From positions 3,011,412-3,075,411 of the forward strand of contig NC_090125.1 of assembly GCF_023973825.1 (NCBI RefSeq): a DNA stretch of 64,000 nucleotides, in the 5' to 3' direction. Each line of letters starts with the position of its first letter. Position 1 is the first letter of the stretch. The notes beneath the pieces were generated by a model. It had not been told where the DNA came from. It saw only the letters and a program-made list of their open reading frames with translations, and did not search any database. The translations under genes and the position numbers were made by a program. Shown piece by piece: positions 23,619 to 36,977 of the stretch. This DNA is from Plasmodium brasilianum (taxonomy: Eukaryota; Apicomplexa; Aconoidasida; Haemosporida; Plasmodiidae).

Positions 23619-24993
23619 ACCGGACTTAAAAAGATTATAAGTCTTCCTTGTTATTATGTACTTTTTTAAATATGAAATTTGTACCAGTCGTTTTTATATA
23701 ATTCATTTTACCCTTTTAAAAATAAAAGTATGAAATATTTACACTTAAACTTGCATTATTTTTTCCCCTTTCTTCATGACACAGTTTATTTATTTATTTA
23801 TATATTTTTATTATTATTTCTTGTAAATTGATTTATTTTTATATATTTATAAGTACCGTTATAAAACTGCTTCGTATAGGTACGTATGCAATGTATATAC
23901 TTATATACATGTGTGTTTTTGTTTGCTTTTTCGTATATCAGCATTATGTTGACCCGATTTTGTGCTTAAGTTATAGTGCTAAATGCATAAAAAAATTATA
24001 TAATTATTTTAATTTTTTCTTACATTTGCACACGAATTTTTTTTTTTTTTTTTTATATTAAAAAAAGCACTATTCTGCCTCAGGCTATTTAGGCAGCATT
24101 AATTGTAGTTTATGTATGGAGCTTTTACTTATTTTAAAATGGAGAAAATTTGAAAAGGCATATTTTACATACTACTTTTAAATGAAGCGAATAAGAACAG
24201 TTCCTTTAAGTTATTACGTATATTTAACAAGCTAATTCTCAATAATGTTTTTGAAAGAAGAAAAGTGTTAAAATTTCATAACAAAATTTAAAAGGGAATT
24301 TAATATTATATAGTGCGTTCCCCATTTCTTTATATTAAATAATTTCCCCCTCTATTTTTTTTTTCTCATAACAATAACAAATGTTTGTTGAATAACTAGT
24401 AAGAATAACTTTGAGTAAATCGGTCATATATATCTTTGTTTTTATTTTGTATATACAATTTCTAAATTTCTCTTTAAAAATATTTGTACAGCGTCGAGCA
24501 TTACGTAGAAAATAAAAAAGGGCATAGTAAAATAATAACAAATTTTGTAAAAAATGTACATAAATTTCTATGCATATATAATAGGTAAATGGATATTGTT
24601 GTGAGCATATATGTTTTATATAACCAAAAAAAAAAAAAAAAAAAAAAAAAAATTCAAGCTATTTGGTTCAAGGGGTTTTCCGTATTATACAATTTTTTTA
24701 AAATATAATATTGTAACATATAAAATGCAAAGTACAAATTATAAAAGTTCGTGGGTATGTAACGTATGAAACGTATAATATAATTAATAGTACACGAATT
24801 TTTATTCCATAAAAAATATGCTATATGTATGTATATCTATATATGTATATGTATATATATACATATACATAGGCATACAATGGTACATATGTAACAGTAG
24901 CAAACGTCATATGGCATATATTTAAATTTTAAATAAAAGTCCATTTTTCTTTTTTTTTAATGAACAAATACTGAACATTTTATATATGTACAG
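23619..24993. other. Intergenic region upstream of U5 and 3' of the p68 helicase
   Basis: It must contain the U5 promoter at its left end (U5 is read leftward). A GC-richer patch at 24064-24100 carries a perfect 6-bp hairpin, ctgcct/aggcag (24075-24080 with 24091-24096). The rest is TA-rich, with a poly(A) run at 24627-24652. No ORF is supported. Confidence 0.6.
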
Positions 24994-27152
24994 CTAGTAA
25001 TACCTATTACTTCCTTTTAAAGGAATGCTATTAGCATTGTGTCCTGAACGACCGTAACTATAATAAGGATTTCTTCTTTGATTACTACTCACTGAAAAAG
25101 AAATTTTTTCTAATTGTGGAGGAACAGGTTGTTCAGATTCTCTTAATATTTTAACTAAATCTTTCGCTAATCTATATTTATCTGACGTTAAGAATGTAAA
25201 AGAAGCTCCATGCGCTCCTGCTCTACCGGTTCTACCAATTCTATGAACATAATCTTCAATTTGATTAGGGAAATCAAAATTTATAACATATTTTACATTC
25301 TTTATGTCTAACCCTCTTGAAGCTACATCGGTTGCAATTAAAATAGGGCTTTTTCCTGTTTTAAAATCATTCAATACCCATCTTCGCTCGTCCTGCTTTT
25401 TATCCCCATGTATACAAAGGGCAGGCATTCCATCTAGTCGTAGTGCTTTTGTAATAAAATCAGCGTCTAACCAAAAAGGAAAATTTACACACATATGAAA
25501 ACGTATTCACATATATACAAACATAAATGAATATATATATATATATATATACATGCGCGTAAATGGGCATGTGAATACTCTTCGTATGTTCCTAAAAAGG
25601 CATTTTACGCATAAACAAAATTAAAAAGGCTAATTTTCCTTTTTTCTTTATTACTTTTTTTAGTTTCCACAAATACAATTATTCTGTCGTTCTCCCTGAA
25701 TATTCTCTGAAGTAGCGATTTTAGATGAATTATTTTTTCATGTTCCTAAATTAAAAAAAAAGACAAAAAGGTGAATATATAATGCAAAAACAAACATATA
25801 TATATATATATATATATATGTATATGTATGCGCGTATATATATGTGTATATACATATGTGTGTATATATATGTGTATATGTATATATGTACAACACTCTT
25901 ACGCAGATACTCATATGCAAATAAATATATTCATACTGCATGTTTAGAAACGTTTAATAAGGATTATATTTTTGTTCTTTTCTTTATTTTAAATAAAATA
26001 AAGGAAAAACAGAAATATCATAACTAACCTCATTGCAAATTTAAAGTGATAGGACTTCACAAAAAAAAAAAAAAAAAAAAAACTTGTAATTTTTTTTTTT
26101 TTCTTATTTTTGTTTTACATTTTTCGACAATCTTGCCACCTTTCTTTTCATAAAATTATAACAGCTATCCACATGCATATTATAAAAAAGCGTATGTAAT
26201 TTTTTAATTTTTTTTATGTATAATTATTTACACATCCTAGGGTGTTGTAAATAATACTAAAACATACGACAAAAATATATGGGAAAATAAATACTTCTAC
26301 ACAACAAGACAAAACAAAACTCAAAAAAAAAATACAAAAAAATAAATAAGAAATAAAAAAATTAGATGAAAGAAAAAAAATACATGCGGATTCTTACAAA
26401 TATCTTATTAAGGAAGGGCAAGCAAGATTGCCTAAAAAAGGAAAATATTTTCTCTTGGAAATATTTTTTTATCACTTATAAATTTGCAATGAACTGCTAT
26501 TTCTCTCCTTATTATAAGCAATTCAAAAATACACAGCAATTGATGCGACATGACAAATAAAATGCATTAAAAATGAAAAATTGCATACATATAATAGGTA
26601 TTTATATATATATATATATATATATATACGGTACATGGCAGGTACTACATAATAATATACACTTAATTAAATATATTATAAACACAAAATATCACATATA
26701 TGGGCAACGTTTACACGTATAAATGAGCCCAAAATAATACTCATAAATTGCATCATTCAGTAATGCACAAAAAATTTAAATATTAAAAAAGGAATAATGC
26801 AAGTATAAAACAAAACAATACAAACATACATACACAATAAAATATGGAATATGCAATTCATTGAATAAAAAAATTATTCACGTTGTCCTTAAAAAATACA
26901 AAACAATCAAAATATTTTAAAAAAATATAAAATACTTAAAGTAATACGCATATAAAAGACATCATAATTATTACAAATAATTGCAGATATGTGCGCTCAC
27001 ACTATATATATATGTACAGTGAAACGAAAAAGTAAAGAAGCACTTGGGCAAAGAAAACAACAACCTTAGCTTCATAATTTATGAAAAATAAAATGACATA
27101 ATAAAGGATACAAATTATATCGAAAGGCGGAGAAAAAAAGAACAAAACAAAA

Positions 27153-27193
<41 letters not shown>

Positions 27194-28533
27194 AGTAAAA
27201 GAATAAAAACATGAACTACAAAACGATGCTATTCAAATGAAAGTGAATATGCAGTTCACATAATCATTAATGAAAAAGCTAATTCTAAATACTAAAAACA
27301 ACACAACAAAGCGATAAGAAGTACATATAATTAATAAATAATCATAAAATTTTATAGACGTAATGTAGAAATATATAAATATGATAAAAGACATATATAG
27401 TTCTCTATAATATTAATAATGCACTAAAACAAAAAATAAGTATAAAAATAAAGATAATCGTGATAGTAAAAACTGTAGAAAAAATAACAGTAATAATAAT
27501 AATAATAATGATAAGCAATAAATGAGTTAATTACCTCAACAAGATATATTTCTTGTTTAATTCTACGACAAGCAGTTAGAGTTAACGAACCAACATTTAC
27601 ATGTATGGGTTGTTCTTTACATAGATCTCTTGCTAACGCTTGAACTTCTTTCGGCCAAGTTGCTGACCACATTAAGGTTTGCCTATCTGGTCTAATTTGT
27701 TCAACAATTTTTCTAATTTGTATTTCAAAACCCATATCTAACATTTTATCAGCTTCGTCTAAAACTAAATAAGTAACTCTCATTAGATTAGTAACATTTT
27801 GTTCTAATAAATCAATTAAACGACCTGGGCAAGCAATTAAAATATGAACACCCTGTCTTAAAGCATAAATCTGACCACTTTTCGGTACTCCTCCATATGC
27901 ACATGTATTTCTTATTTTTGATTCAATAGAAAACTTAATACATTCCTGACGAATTTGTTCCGCCAATTCTCTTGTAGGAGCTAATACCAAAACAACAGGT
28001 CCATCACCATATTTTAAGCTAGGTTGCGCTAAAATATGAACAAATGCAGGTAAAATAAAAGCTAATGTTTTCCCACTACCAGTTTCTGCTTTACCAATCA
28101 TATCTTTTCCTGATAATGCAATAGGCCAACCTTGTATTTGTATAGGTGTTGGTGTAATAATATTATTATTTTTTAAAGATTTTAAAACATAATCAGGAAA
28201 CCCAATTTTATTAATTGATTCTACTGGGTTTGGTACATTTTCACCTTCCAAAATTGTTATTCTGTGCTTGTCTCTTATATCCTTTACTTCTTTTGCTGAT
28301 AAATTACTTATATCTTCATGTTCTTTGTAAAAATTTTTTTCAAATGGGACTAATTTAACAGTACTCCAATCAATTTGAACTAAGTTATTTCCTAGGTTAC
28401 TCGAGTTATTATTATGTCCCGAAAAATTGCCATAATTTGTTCTATACTGTGGATAGGCTTGGTAATTTCCGTAGGCATTTGTATAATCGGGGTAATTTGG
28501 GTATCTATTATTGAAATTGTTGAAACCCCTCAT
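24994..28533 (-). CDS. DDX5: DEAD-box RNA helicase DDX5/p68 (Dbp2) type
   Basis: Three exons: 28533-27535, 25745-25655 and 25466-24994, giving 520 aa with all phases agreeing (0 and 1). Introns are 1789 nt and 188 nt. The assembled protein runs [17 protein letters not shown] and [17 protein letters not shown], as in DDX5. The Gly/Asn/Tyr-rich N-terminus precedes the Q motif ([10 protein letters not shown]), motif [22 protein letters not shown] (usually TPGR), motif [20 protein letters not shown] and [10 protein letters not shown]. All ATPase and RNA-binding motifs are intact. The family unwinds short RNA duplexes in splicing, ribosome assembly, mRNA export and R-loop control. The large first intron separates motif III from motif IV and carries only TA and homopolymer sequence. 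Confidence 0.96.
27154..27191. repeat. Poly(A) tract, 38 nt, inside p68 intron 1
   Basis: Uninterrupted A run on the + strand, a T run in the sense of the p68 transcript, within its 1.8 kb intron. Confidence 0.9.
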
Positions 28534-28649
28534 TTTAAAATATATTTTTTTTCTAATATGGGCGTCTATCTTTCTATATAAATGTATATATTTCTTTACC
28601 TATATATATAAATTAGCTATTTCCCTTAGTCTAATAAAACAAAATTTAT

Positions 28650-28652
<3 letters not shown>

Positions 28653-28699
<47 letters not shown>
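28653..28699. repeat. Poly(T) tract, 47 nt
   Basis: Uninterrupted T run about 120 bp upstream of the p68 start codon (poly(A) in the sense strand of p68). Confidence 0.9.
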
Positions 28700-28701
<2 letters not shown>

Positions 28702-31191
28702 TATTATTTTTTCGTACTAGGTACTTGTATTAACCTTATGAAAATATTATATTTTATATATAAAACTATAAAATGTATGTATTTTTTTTTTCTTTTCTTA
28801 AAGTTTGGCTTATTTAATGTTTCGAAGTTATGTGTATATTTTTTTCTAACAATTGCTTAAACTCGATATAAAAAATGCGTCTTATATTTAACACTTTATT
28901 CGCGTAGCTTCATACTTATATATATATATATATATACATACATTTATAAAAATATATAAATACTTGTATAAAAACGTATAAATATAGGTACGTACATACA
29001 TAAATTTATTTATATATATACATATATATTTATCATCCCCTTTAATTTGTTTAATGTTACTTTATATCACTGCATATAAACCTCTTCATACATCTATAAA
29101 TATCTTAATACATTATTTCTATATATAATAAAAGTTACTATTTTTACGTAAAAATTATTAAAATGTTATAATAATATTGTATTTTTTCTTTTTTTTAACT
29201 TTAATAAAAGTTAAACACATACTATAAAAATATATTTTTACATTAACATGATGAGGAAATTGAAAAAATTAAAAAAATATATTACCGCTCATTTTTATGG
29301 GGTATAAAAGGGCATAATTATATAAAATGCTACACTTTACGATGTACAGCTGTAACACAGATAATTATGTTGCTATTACTGCTACATAAATATATATATA
29401 AATAACTATACATATATGTATATATATATATATATATATAAATAGTTATAAACATAATATAGCCTTTTATTTTAAACTATATGAAAAATTGAAGGGTCAT
29501 GAAAAAATGTCGTAAAAAAGGGTGAAAGCATAATAGTGTAAAAATAAAAAGAAAATATATAATTGAAATATCTTTTAAAAAATAAATGTTTAAATTATAT
29601 GAACTCTTTAATTAACAACAAAATGAATTTTTTATGCAAAATATATAATGAAGTCTTATACAAAATGTATAATAAACGAAAATATGTATAAAAAAAAAAA
29701 AAAACAATATCTTCAATTTTTTTAATTTTTTAAAAGTAAACACTCTTCATATTTTTTACAGCTAAAATTTATATTTTACATATGAAAAAAAAAAAAATGA
29801 AATTCTCAATATAATATATTGTGTTATAATATTAAAATACGAATTTGTAGATATTCTTATGGTATTTATTTAATTTTTTATAGGGGGTGGAAGGGCTATT
29901 GTTTGCTTGGTATTTTTTTTAATTTATATTAAATATATATATATATATATATATATATGAGCATTAATGACGAATTATAAAAAAAAAAGGTTAATAGCTA
30001 AAAAGTTTAAATATGTTAATATACATATAAAACAGCTACATATTAGAACATAAAATTAATATAATAAAATAAACATATCGGTACTAATATATATTAAAGC
30101 CAAAAAAAAAAAAAAAAGAAAAAGAAAAAATGAGAATACGTAAGAATAAAATTTAAGCCTGTACAAACATAAAAGGAAGGACGATGGGGCTACGCTTAAG
30201 TAATTGGCGTATGTTGAAAATGCATATATAATTATAAATATATATACATTAATATATTATATATATATTTTACACAACAAAATTACGTTTGTGCTTATAT
30301 TTAATCATCAATATTGGATGACTTATCATTTCACTTTTTTAAAATAGCACAAATTGGGCAACTGTTATATTAATATACTTTGCATTAGGTACCAATAATA
30401 TGTACGTGTTTTTTTTTTTTTTTTTTAATCCCCTTATTTCAAGACCGTTCCTATTATGACAGCATTCCATAGTATGCAGTGTGTGTACTCATACGTAACC
30501 TACATATATATGTATGTATATAAGTAATATACATTTTATATATATACGTAGAAAAAGTAAGGAATACATTATTTTTTAGAGGTAATTTTCGTGTATGCAA
30601 AATAATATGAAATCTGAAACTACCTTTCATTTTTAATAATGGAAATGCTTATCTTTTAATTGTTTGATCAGATATGCAATTCGTATTTATACAAACAAAA
30701 TAAGTTACCTCTGTTTTTGTTTTTTCTTCATGTTAATGTGTAGTATATATAGTTATTTCTTCCAATAAAGTAAAATGTTCTATTACACATTTTTATTGGG
30801 TATTTATAAAATATGGGAAATGAGAATGGAAAAATGTTTTAACAAAATATTAAAATAGTTTTTTTAGTAAGTTAATTTTAATAAGTTCATATTTTAACTT
30901 TTGAGATTATAGTTTTTTTTTTTTTTTTTTCTCTTTGTAAAATTGCATTTTATTTATTTTTTATATATAGTATTATAAGGTTATTTAGCAAAAATAAAAA
31001 GGAAAAAAAAAAGAAATAGAAAAATGAAAAAGCTATAAAACATATATTACAAATGAGTAAGAACAAAATTGCAAGTTCCTTTTAATGCAGAAACTGTTAT
31101 TTTTCCATTTTACTTTCAATGTGAAAATGTTTATTTTTTTTAAATTACATAAAAAGGAAAAACGAACTAATACAATTAAAATAAAATAACG

Positions 31192-31195
<4 letters not shown>

Positions 31196-31223
<28 letters not shown>

Positions 31224-31240
31224 TGTAGTAGTAGTAGTAT
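31196..31240. repeat. GTA trinucleotide microsatellite
   Basis: About 14 GTA units with one ttg interruption, in the long divergent intergenic region. Confidence 0.9.
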
Positions 31241-32750
31241 TAGCATGTGCGTTACTTATATGAAAATTATGCGTGCCTTTTTCATCTTTATTAAATAAAG
31301 AATATAAAATATTATGAAATATCTGAAAATATTTTCTTGTTATATAGGCTTAATTTTATGTACACACAGTTACAGTACAATATGCACGGCAACTCATTTG
31401 TATATAAAGCAAAAGAGTAAAAAAAAAAAAAAATATATATGTATATATATACATATATCTTATATATATGTATGTTAATACGAATTCTAACTCTAGGTGT
31501 CTTACTAGGCTTTTTATTGTTATTCGTAATACTAAGTAGAGATACAAAAAAAAAAAAAAAAAAAAGTTAAACATTGAATAAATGACTGCTTATTAAAGAA
31601 TAACAGTATTACATACGTGTAACACAAAATAGAATGTCCCTATTTTGCATTTTTCGTATAATAAATGGTAAGGACATAATTGGGGGTAATCAGCTTTCCT
31701 TTTTTTTTCCCCATGCAATTTCCTTTCTCTACTTTCTGAATAATATTTTAATTCTTTAAACAAAACATTCCAAATTTGCACATGCAACAGGTGCTTGCTT
31801 AATTTAGTTGTAGCAATATATTTTCTTATTATTATTGGTGCGAATAATTTTTTTTCTTCTTTATTTCCCTTTTACTGAAATTATAAGTTCTTCAAACATG
31901 ATTGCATGCTAAGGTGAAAATTATCGTATGATTAAATAATATTAAAAGTGTAAAAAAAAAAAAAAAAAAAAAAAAGGATCTATTCACATACACGTTCAAA
32001 CGCAATTGTAAAGGAAATTAAATCTGTTCATCTAATAATAAGGGGGGACTACATGTTGCATGTGCATATAAATGTCTGTAAGTTTGTATCTATGCATTTA
32101 CATTAGAGCAGGAAAAAAAAAAAAAAATTGCAACCATGCTGTTTAAGGAATATAATAAGTAAATATGGGCTATGCTAAAGAGCACGAAATTACTCATATC
32201 AAGTAAACATTTTAAAAGACGCATAACTAGGGTGTAGTTATATAAGAACATGTATTGCAAAAAAAATATTTTAATTTTTTTTTAAAGAGAATACTGTAAA
32301 ATTATTTCTGAACATGTAACTGTGACTACTTATTTTTGAGATATAATAAAATTGTTCTTTTTTTTTTTGTCCCCATCTCTATAATATATGTAATTTAAAA
32401 ATGTGTTAAAATAATCATCCTTAAAATTGCTAAGAAATTTCCTTTAGTTTGTTATAGTTTTGCAGAAGAAATAGGAAATTTTTTTTTATTGTAGCTTTTG
32501 TGTGTTTTTGTTTTTGTTTTTGTTTTTGCTTTTGTTTTCGTTTTCGTTTTCGATTTTGCTTTATTTTATTATATTATTTATTTTTTTTTTTTTTGTTCTG
32601 TTCTGACATCCTATATTTTATATATTATATTTTCTGTTTTGTATTTTGTATTTTTTGTTCAGTATTTTGTGTTTGCTCGGTGTGCAGTACTTTTAGGCCT
32701 CTATTTCTCAAATTTGGAGAGCACGAAGCAAAACAGCTAATAAAGTAGAC

Positions 32751-35700
32751 ATGGAGGGATACCCTTACAACTATAACAGCACGAATGAGAAGAAGAGGAG
32801 TACTATGTTTAGTGAAAATGAACGATGTGAGAATTGTAACGGTAGCAGGAATCCTTGCAATGGTTCTGATATGAATGTCGTTACAGGAGAAGAGGAAAAT
32901 ATATCGAAAAAAAAAAACAATATGTATATGTTAAATAATGGTCATTACTGTGAAAGAAAGGAAGAAGATGAATGTAATGAGTCAGGAAGCAATAGCTTTA
33001 GGAAGAGAAAAAAGAAAAGTAGGAAAAATATTTTACGTGTTATATGCAAAAAATATGTGAAATTAACAATGGATAAACCATGGTGCATTATTCTGAGTAT
33101 GATTATCGGCTCTTTAATATTCATGATAATAAGTATTTCTTTCTGTAATAGTTTGTTTGCAGATGTTAATAATAGTGCATTTGTATTGTTTAAATCCTTT
33201 TTGAACAAGATAAAAGGAGTAGAATATTTCAAAATAAACGTAATAAAAACAAGCGATACATTAGTTCAGTCGAATAATGAAATTGGGAAAAATGTTGACC
33301 ATTTTTTCAAGTTTTATAAAAAGGAAAAGACAGCAACATTACTGTTTTATTTAGATGATAAAGAAGAATGTGAAAATATATTAAATTATAGTTCATTGAA
33401 AGATATTTTTTTTTTACTTGAATACTTTAAACAAATAAATCATGAGAATAACATTGAGGATAAAAACGGGCATAAAATTGAGGATAAAAATGAGAATAAA
33501 AAAACATGGAAAAATATGTGCAAAAAATTTGACATTCCATTTAATGGTACGAAATGTTTTGTATTAGGTCTTTACACAGTTGCTGAATTACAAAATGGAC
33601 AGTATGACTTGGTGAATAACTGGAATGATTATTTTAATAATTTGTTAAGGGAAAATGACAAATCGGTAAAAACCTTTTTTAGTAGGGAAATTATTTTATT
33701 ACCTACCTTTTTATATTACCCTCATAATACCTTTAAAAAATCACGTAACAAATTAGAGGATGTATTATCAGATATATCAGAAAGTGTTAAAGCTTATTTA
33801 TTTGTTTATAATTTTGATGAAAATGCTGATGATGTACTACTTAATGAATGGTATAGAACATTAAATAGATATGTAGAATTAATAAATGAAAAAAAGATTA
33901 CACATTTAGTTATTAACAACCCAGATGGTACTAATTTTACACATCAGTTGAATAAGAAAAGAAATTGGCATATTTCTGTTATGAACGAGAAGATATTAGA
34001 AGAAAACGAAACTGAGTCATTTATTGTGGGAATAAAAACGAATTATATATTTGTAATTCTTTCTTTTTTATTTATAATTTTTTATATTAATTATTACATA
34101 TCATCGAGTACACTGAAATTTAAGGGAAAGATAGTTCTACTTCTTTCGATGTATATATTAACGCTGTTTTCATTCTGCTCAAGTTTTTTTTTTAGTTTAC
34201 TATTTCAAATAAGCGTACTAAGATTTTATCTAATAAATTACTATGTCCTCTTTTTCCTGAGTTTTCTATACCTATGTGTTACTGTTTTTTACTATAACAA
34301 ATGCGTAGCGGCATGCTCGAAGAAAATGGCTCAAAAGTTAGAAAAAAAAAAAGCATACCGTAGTAGTGGCAGTAATAGCAGTAGTAATGGAAGTAATAGC
34401 AGTAGTAATGGAAATAATAGCAGTTGTAATGGAAGTAATAGCAGTTGTAATGGAAGTAATAGCAGTAGTAATGGAAGTAATAGCAGTAGTAACAGTGGCA
34501 GCAATAACTGCAGTGATCATAGTAGGAACGACTTGGCAGATATGAGCAAAGAGCACATTCATGCGACGTACAAATCCTTATATTTCGTTGGGAAAATTTC
34601 GATGGTACTTATAGCTATATATCTCGTTGGTTTTACATGCAGTTACACAATTGTTAAGAAGTTCTGTATATGTTCTATATTTGCAATTATTTCGTTGTTC
34701 CTTTTTTACGCATCCTTTTTTAACAATATATTTTCCTTACTATTATACAAGAATAAAAAGACAATTTTTCGTTTAAGCAATGAATCTCATGAGCATATAA
34801 TTGAACTGTCAAAAGGGGAAAAAAATGTAGATATTGGAGCAGCGCAAATAAAAGTGCAAAACAATCATAATAGAAACAATAACAAGTGTAATACATTCTG
34901 CAATGGAATACTCGTAACAGGAGAGATGTGTGATATTAATATGAATAAAGAGAAAGGATGTATAAATGTAAATGAATGTTCTGATGAGAAGCGGGTATAC
35001 AAGGATCAGACAAATGACTTTAATTGTTGTAATTGCAAAAGTGAAACAGAACAAAAGGCAGAAAAATTAAGAAAAAAAGAATCCAAAAATGCTAAATCGT
35101 ATAAAAAGGGTTTTACATTCCTTGTTTTGCTTTTCCTTTTATTATTTTTAGCTTTGTTCTTATGTATTTTTATTACTAATAAAACAAAATATGATATTTA
35201 CACATATATGAGCAAATATTCAAAGTTAAGGACTTTTGTAGAAAATTTTGAAAAGAAAGCAGGGTATGTAGTAGAACCTGCCTACTTGGTGTTACCTTCT
35301 TCATATGAATATGACTATGAAAAAGAAGAAAATATGGATAATATTATAAAGTTAATAGAATTTTTGAAAAAGGAAGGGTATATTAATGATCCCATTATGT
35401 CATGGGTTCATGCATTTAAGTTAATTAAAAATGATTGTATAAATACATTTCCATTCGATAATATATATGATCTAGAAGAGCATATGAATGATTGTAACAA
35501 TTTCATTCCACAATATGAACACAAACTACTCCATTTGGAAAAATTAAAAGAAATCTTTTGTATTAGTGAAGGAGTAATATGCCATAACTTTTATGATATT
35601 ATTTATGAATGGTTAACTATGAAAGAAGATGGAGTTTACAATAGTAATATTTTTACAATTAAAACAGATTATCATAATAATATTAATACGATTCTACCCC

Positions 35701-36977
35701 AAATCCACACGATAACACCCCATTTATTCTATGAAAATTACGTAAAGGTACGCTCAAAAAAAAAGGGGGATAAATATACGCAGAAATGCGGAAATAGACA
35801 GCCATTTTGTTCCTCTCTCATGTTGCATATATCATAATGTACTAATACGCTACCATTTTTTTTTTTTATTCCTTTTTCCCTTTTTAATGCTCAGATGGAC
35901 GAGAAACATAATATAACCAGCAGTAGAATAGGATTCATGCTACATAATTATACAAGCAATTATGACAAGAATGTAGAAAATTTCACAAAAATAAAAAATA
36001 TCATTAAAAAAAGTGGTATCAAGAATGCCTATTTTTATTCAGAAACATATGTTCTATTTAACCAAGCCATGGAATTTCAACATGAATATAAATTTATGTT
36101 AATTCTTTATTTTTTCATATATTTAATTGCTTTATATATATTTAGCATTAATGCAATAGTAATGATATTTCAGTTCTGGTTATACAATAACTTAAGTGTA
36201 GTATATTTCATGCATTTTTTCTCTGTTAATACAGATGCAATAACAATTATTCTTATGAAAATAGGTGCAATAATATCTCTTTCTCACTATTTGTTTTCTA
36301 CTCTATATTTCAAAGCAGTCCTTGATAAAAAAATGAACTTGACCAGAAGTGTGAAGGAATCACTGCCCTATTTCTTATTTTTGGTATTATGTACGTTCAA
36401 AATGGGATATCAATAGAAAACGGGAAAAAAAAAAAGAAGAGGATAAAAAAGAAATGAAATGGGAAAAAGAGAAGAACGAAAAGAAAAACAAAATAAAAAA
36501 AAAAAAAAGAAAGAAAAGGAAGAACAAATAAAAAAAGAAAAGGATAAGAACGAAAAAAAAAAAAGAAAAAAAAAAAAAAAAAACAGGAAAAGCCTTAATA
36601 AATATAAGCAAATTATAAAATTAGCCTAACAAACGGGAGTGTTCAATTTTAATCAGAAAAATAGAGAACTTTTTTTCCATATATTCATATATATAAAATT
36701 ATGCTTTTTCATTTTCATTCTATGTTGTGTAGTTGTACCTTATATTTATTTTGATTTTTTTAATTATTAAGAATTTTTTTTATATATCTCACAATTTTAT
36801 TAATTTTTTACTTTTTTTATTCACATATTTTTCTTTACAGACTTGATTACTTTCAGCATGAGAGATTATATTTCCAACGTTTTAAGAATACTACTTTTCA
36901 GTCATATAATTTGGTTTCTTTTATACTACTTTACAATTTTGTGTATACACAAAATTAATTTAAGCAGATCAGCATGA
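32751..36977 (+). CDS. Patched/RND-type 12-transmembrane protein
   Basis: Three exons: 32751-35747, 35895-36390 and 36841-36977, for 1209 aa. Junctions agree in phase (0, then 1) and give FLFLVL-Y-LITFSM, adding the last membrane spans. Stopping at the TAG near 36415 would omit them. Topology is that of Patched/NPC1/RND proteins: TM1 (about residues 108-130), a large luminal loop, a five-span block (about 430-530 and 600-660) interrupted by a Ser/Asn insert (about 540-590), TM7 (about 788-810), a second luminal loop, and a final five-span block. VNTDAITIILMKIGAIISLSHY in the last block aligns with the equivalent NPC1 TM10 segment. Such proteins move or sense sterols and other lipids. The acidic TM4/TM10 residues typical of proton-driven RNDs are not evident. 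Whether the substrate is a sterol is unknown. Confidence 0.8.
34370..34500 (+). repeat. In-frame Ser/Asn/Gly repeat of the Patched-like gene
   Basis: Five to six 21-bp units (agtaatggaagtaatagcagt and variants) encode SNGSNSS/CNGSNSS. They lie in a cytosolic loop between membrane spans. Confidence 0.85.

Larger units (their letters stand above)
28534..32750. other. Divergent promoter region, 4.2 kb
   Basis: Between the starts of the p68 helicase (-) and the Patched-like gene (+). It holds a 47-nt poly(T) at 28653-28699, numerous (TA)n runs, a GTA trinucleotide run at 31196-31240, and a TTTTTG/TTTTCG-rich stretch at 32497-32560 just before the Patched-like start. A GC-richer patch at 30170-30215 contains a small hairpin (tacgc/gcgta). 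No coding region is seen. Confidence 0.7.

Noticed and set aside
23469..23669. 66-codon + strand ORF
   Set aside because: Covers the U5 snRNA on the opposite strand; explained by the RNA gene.
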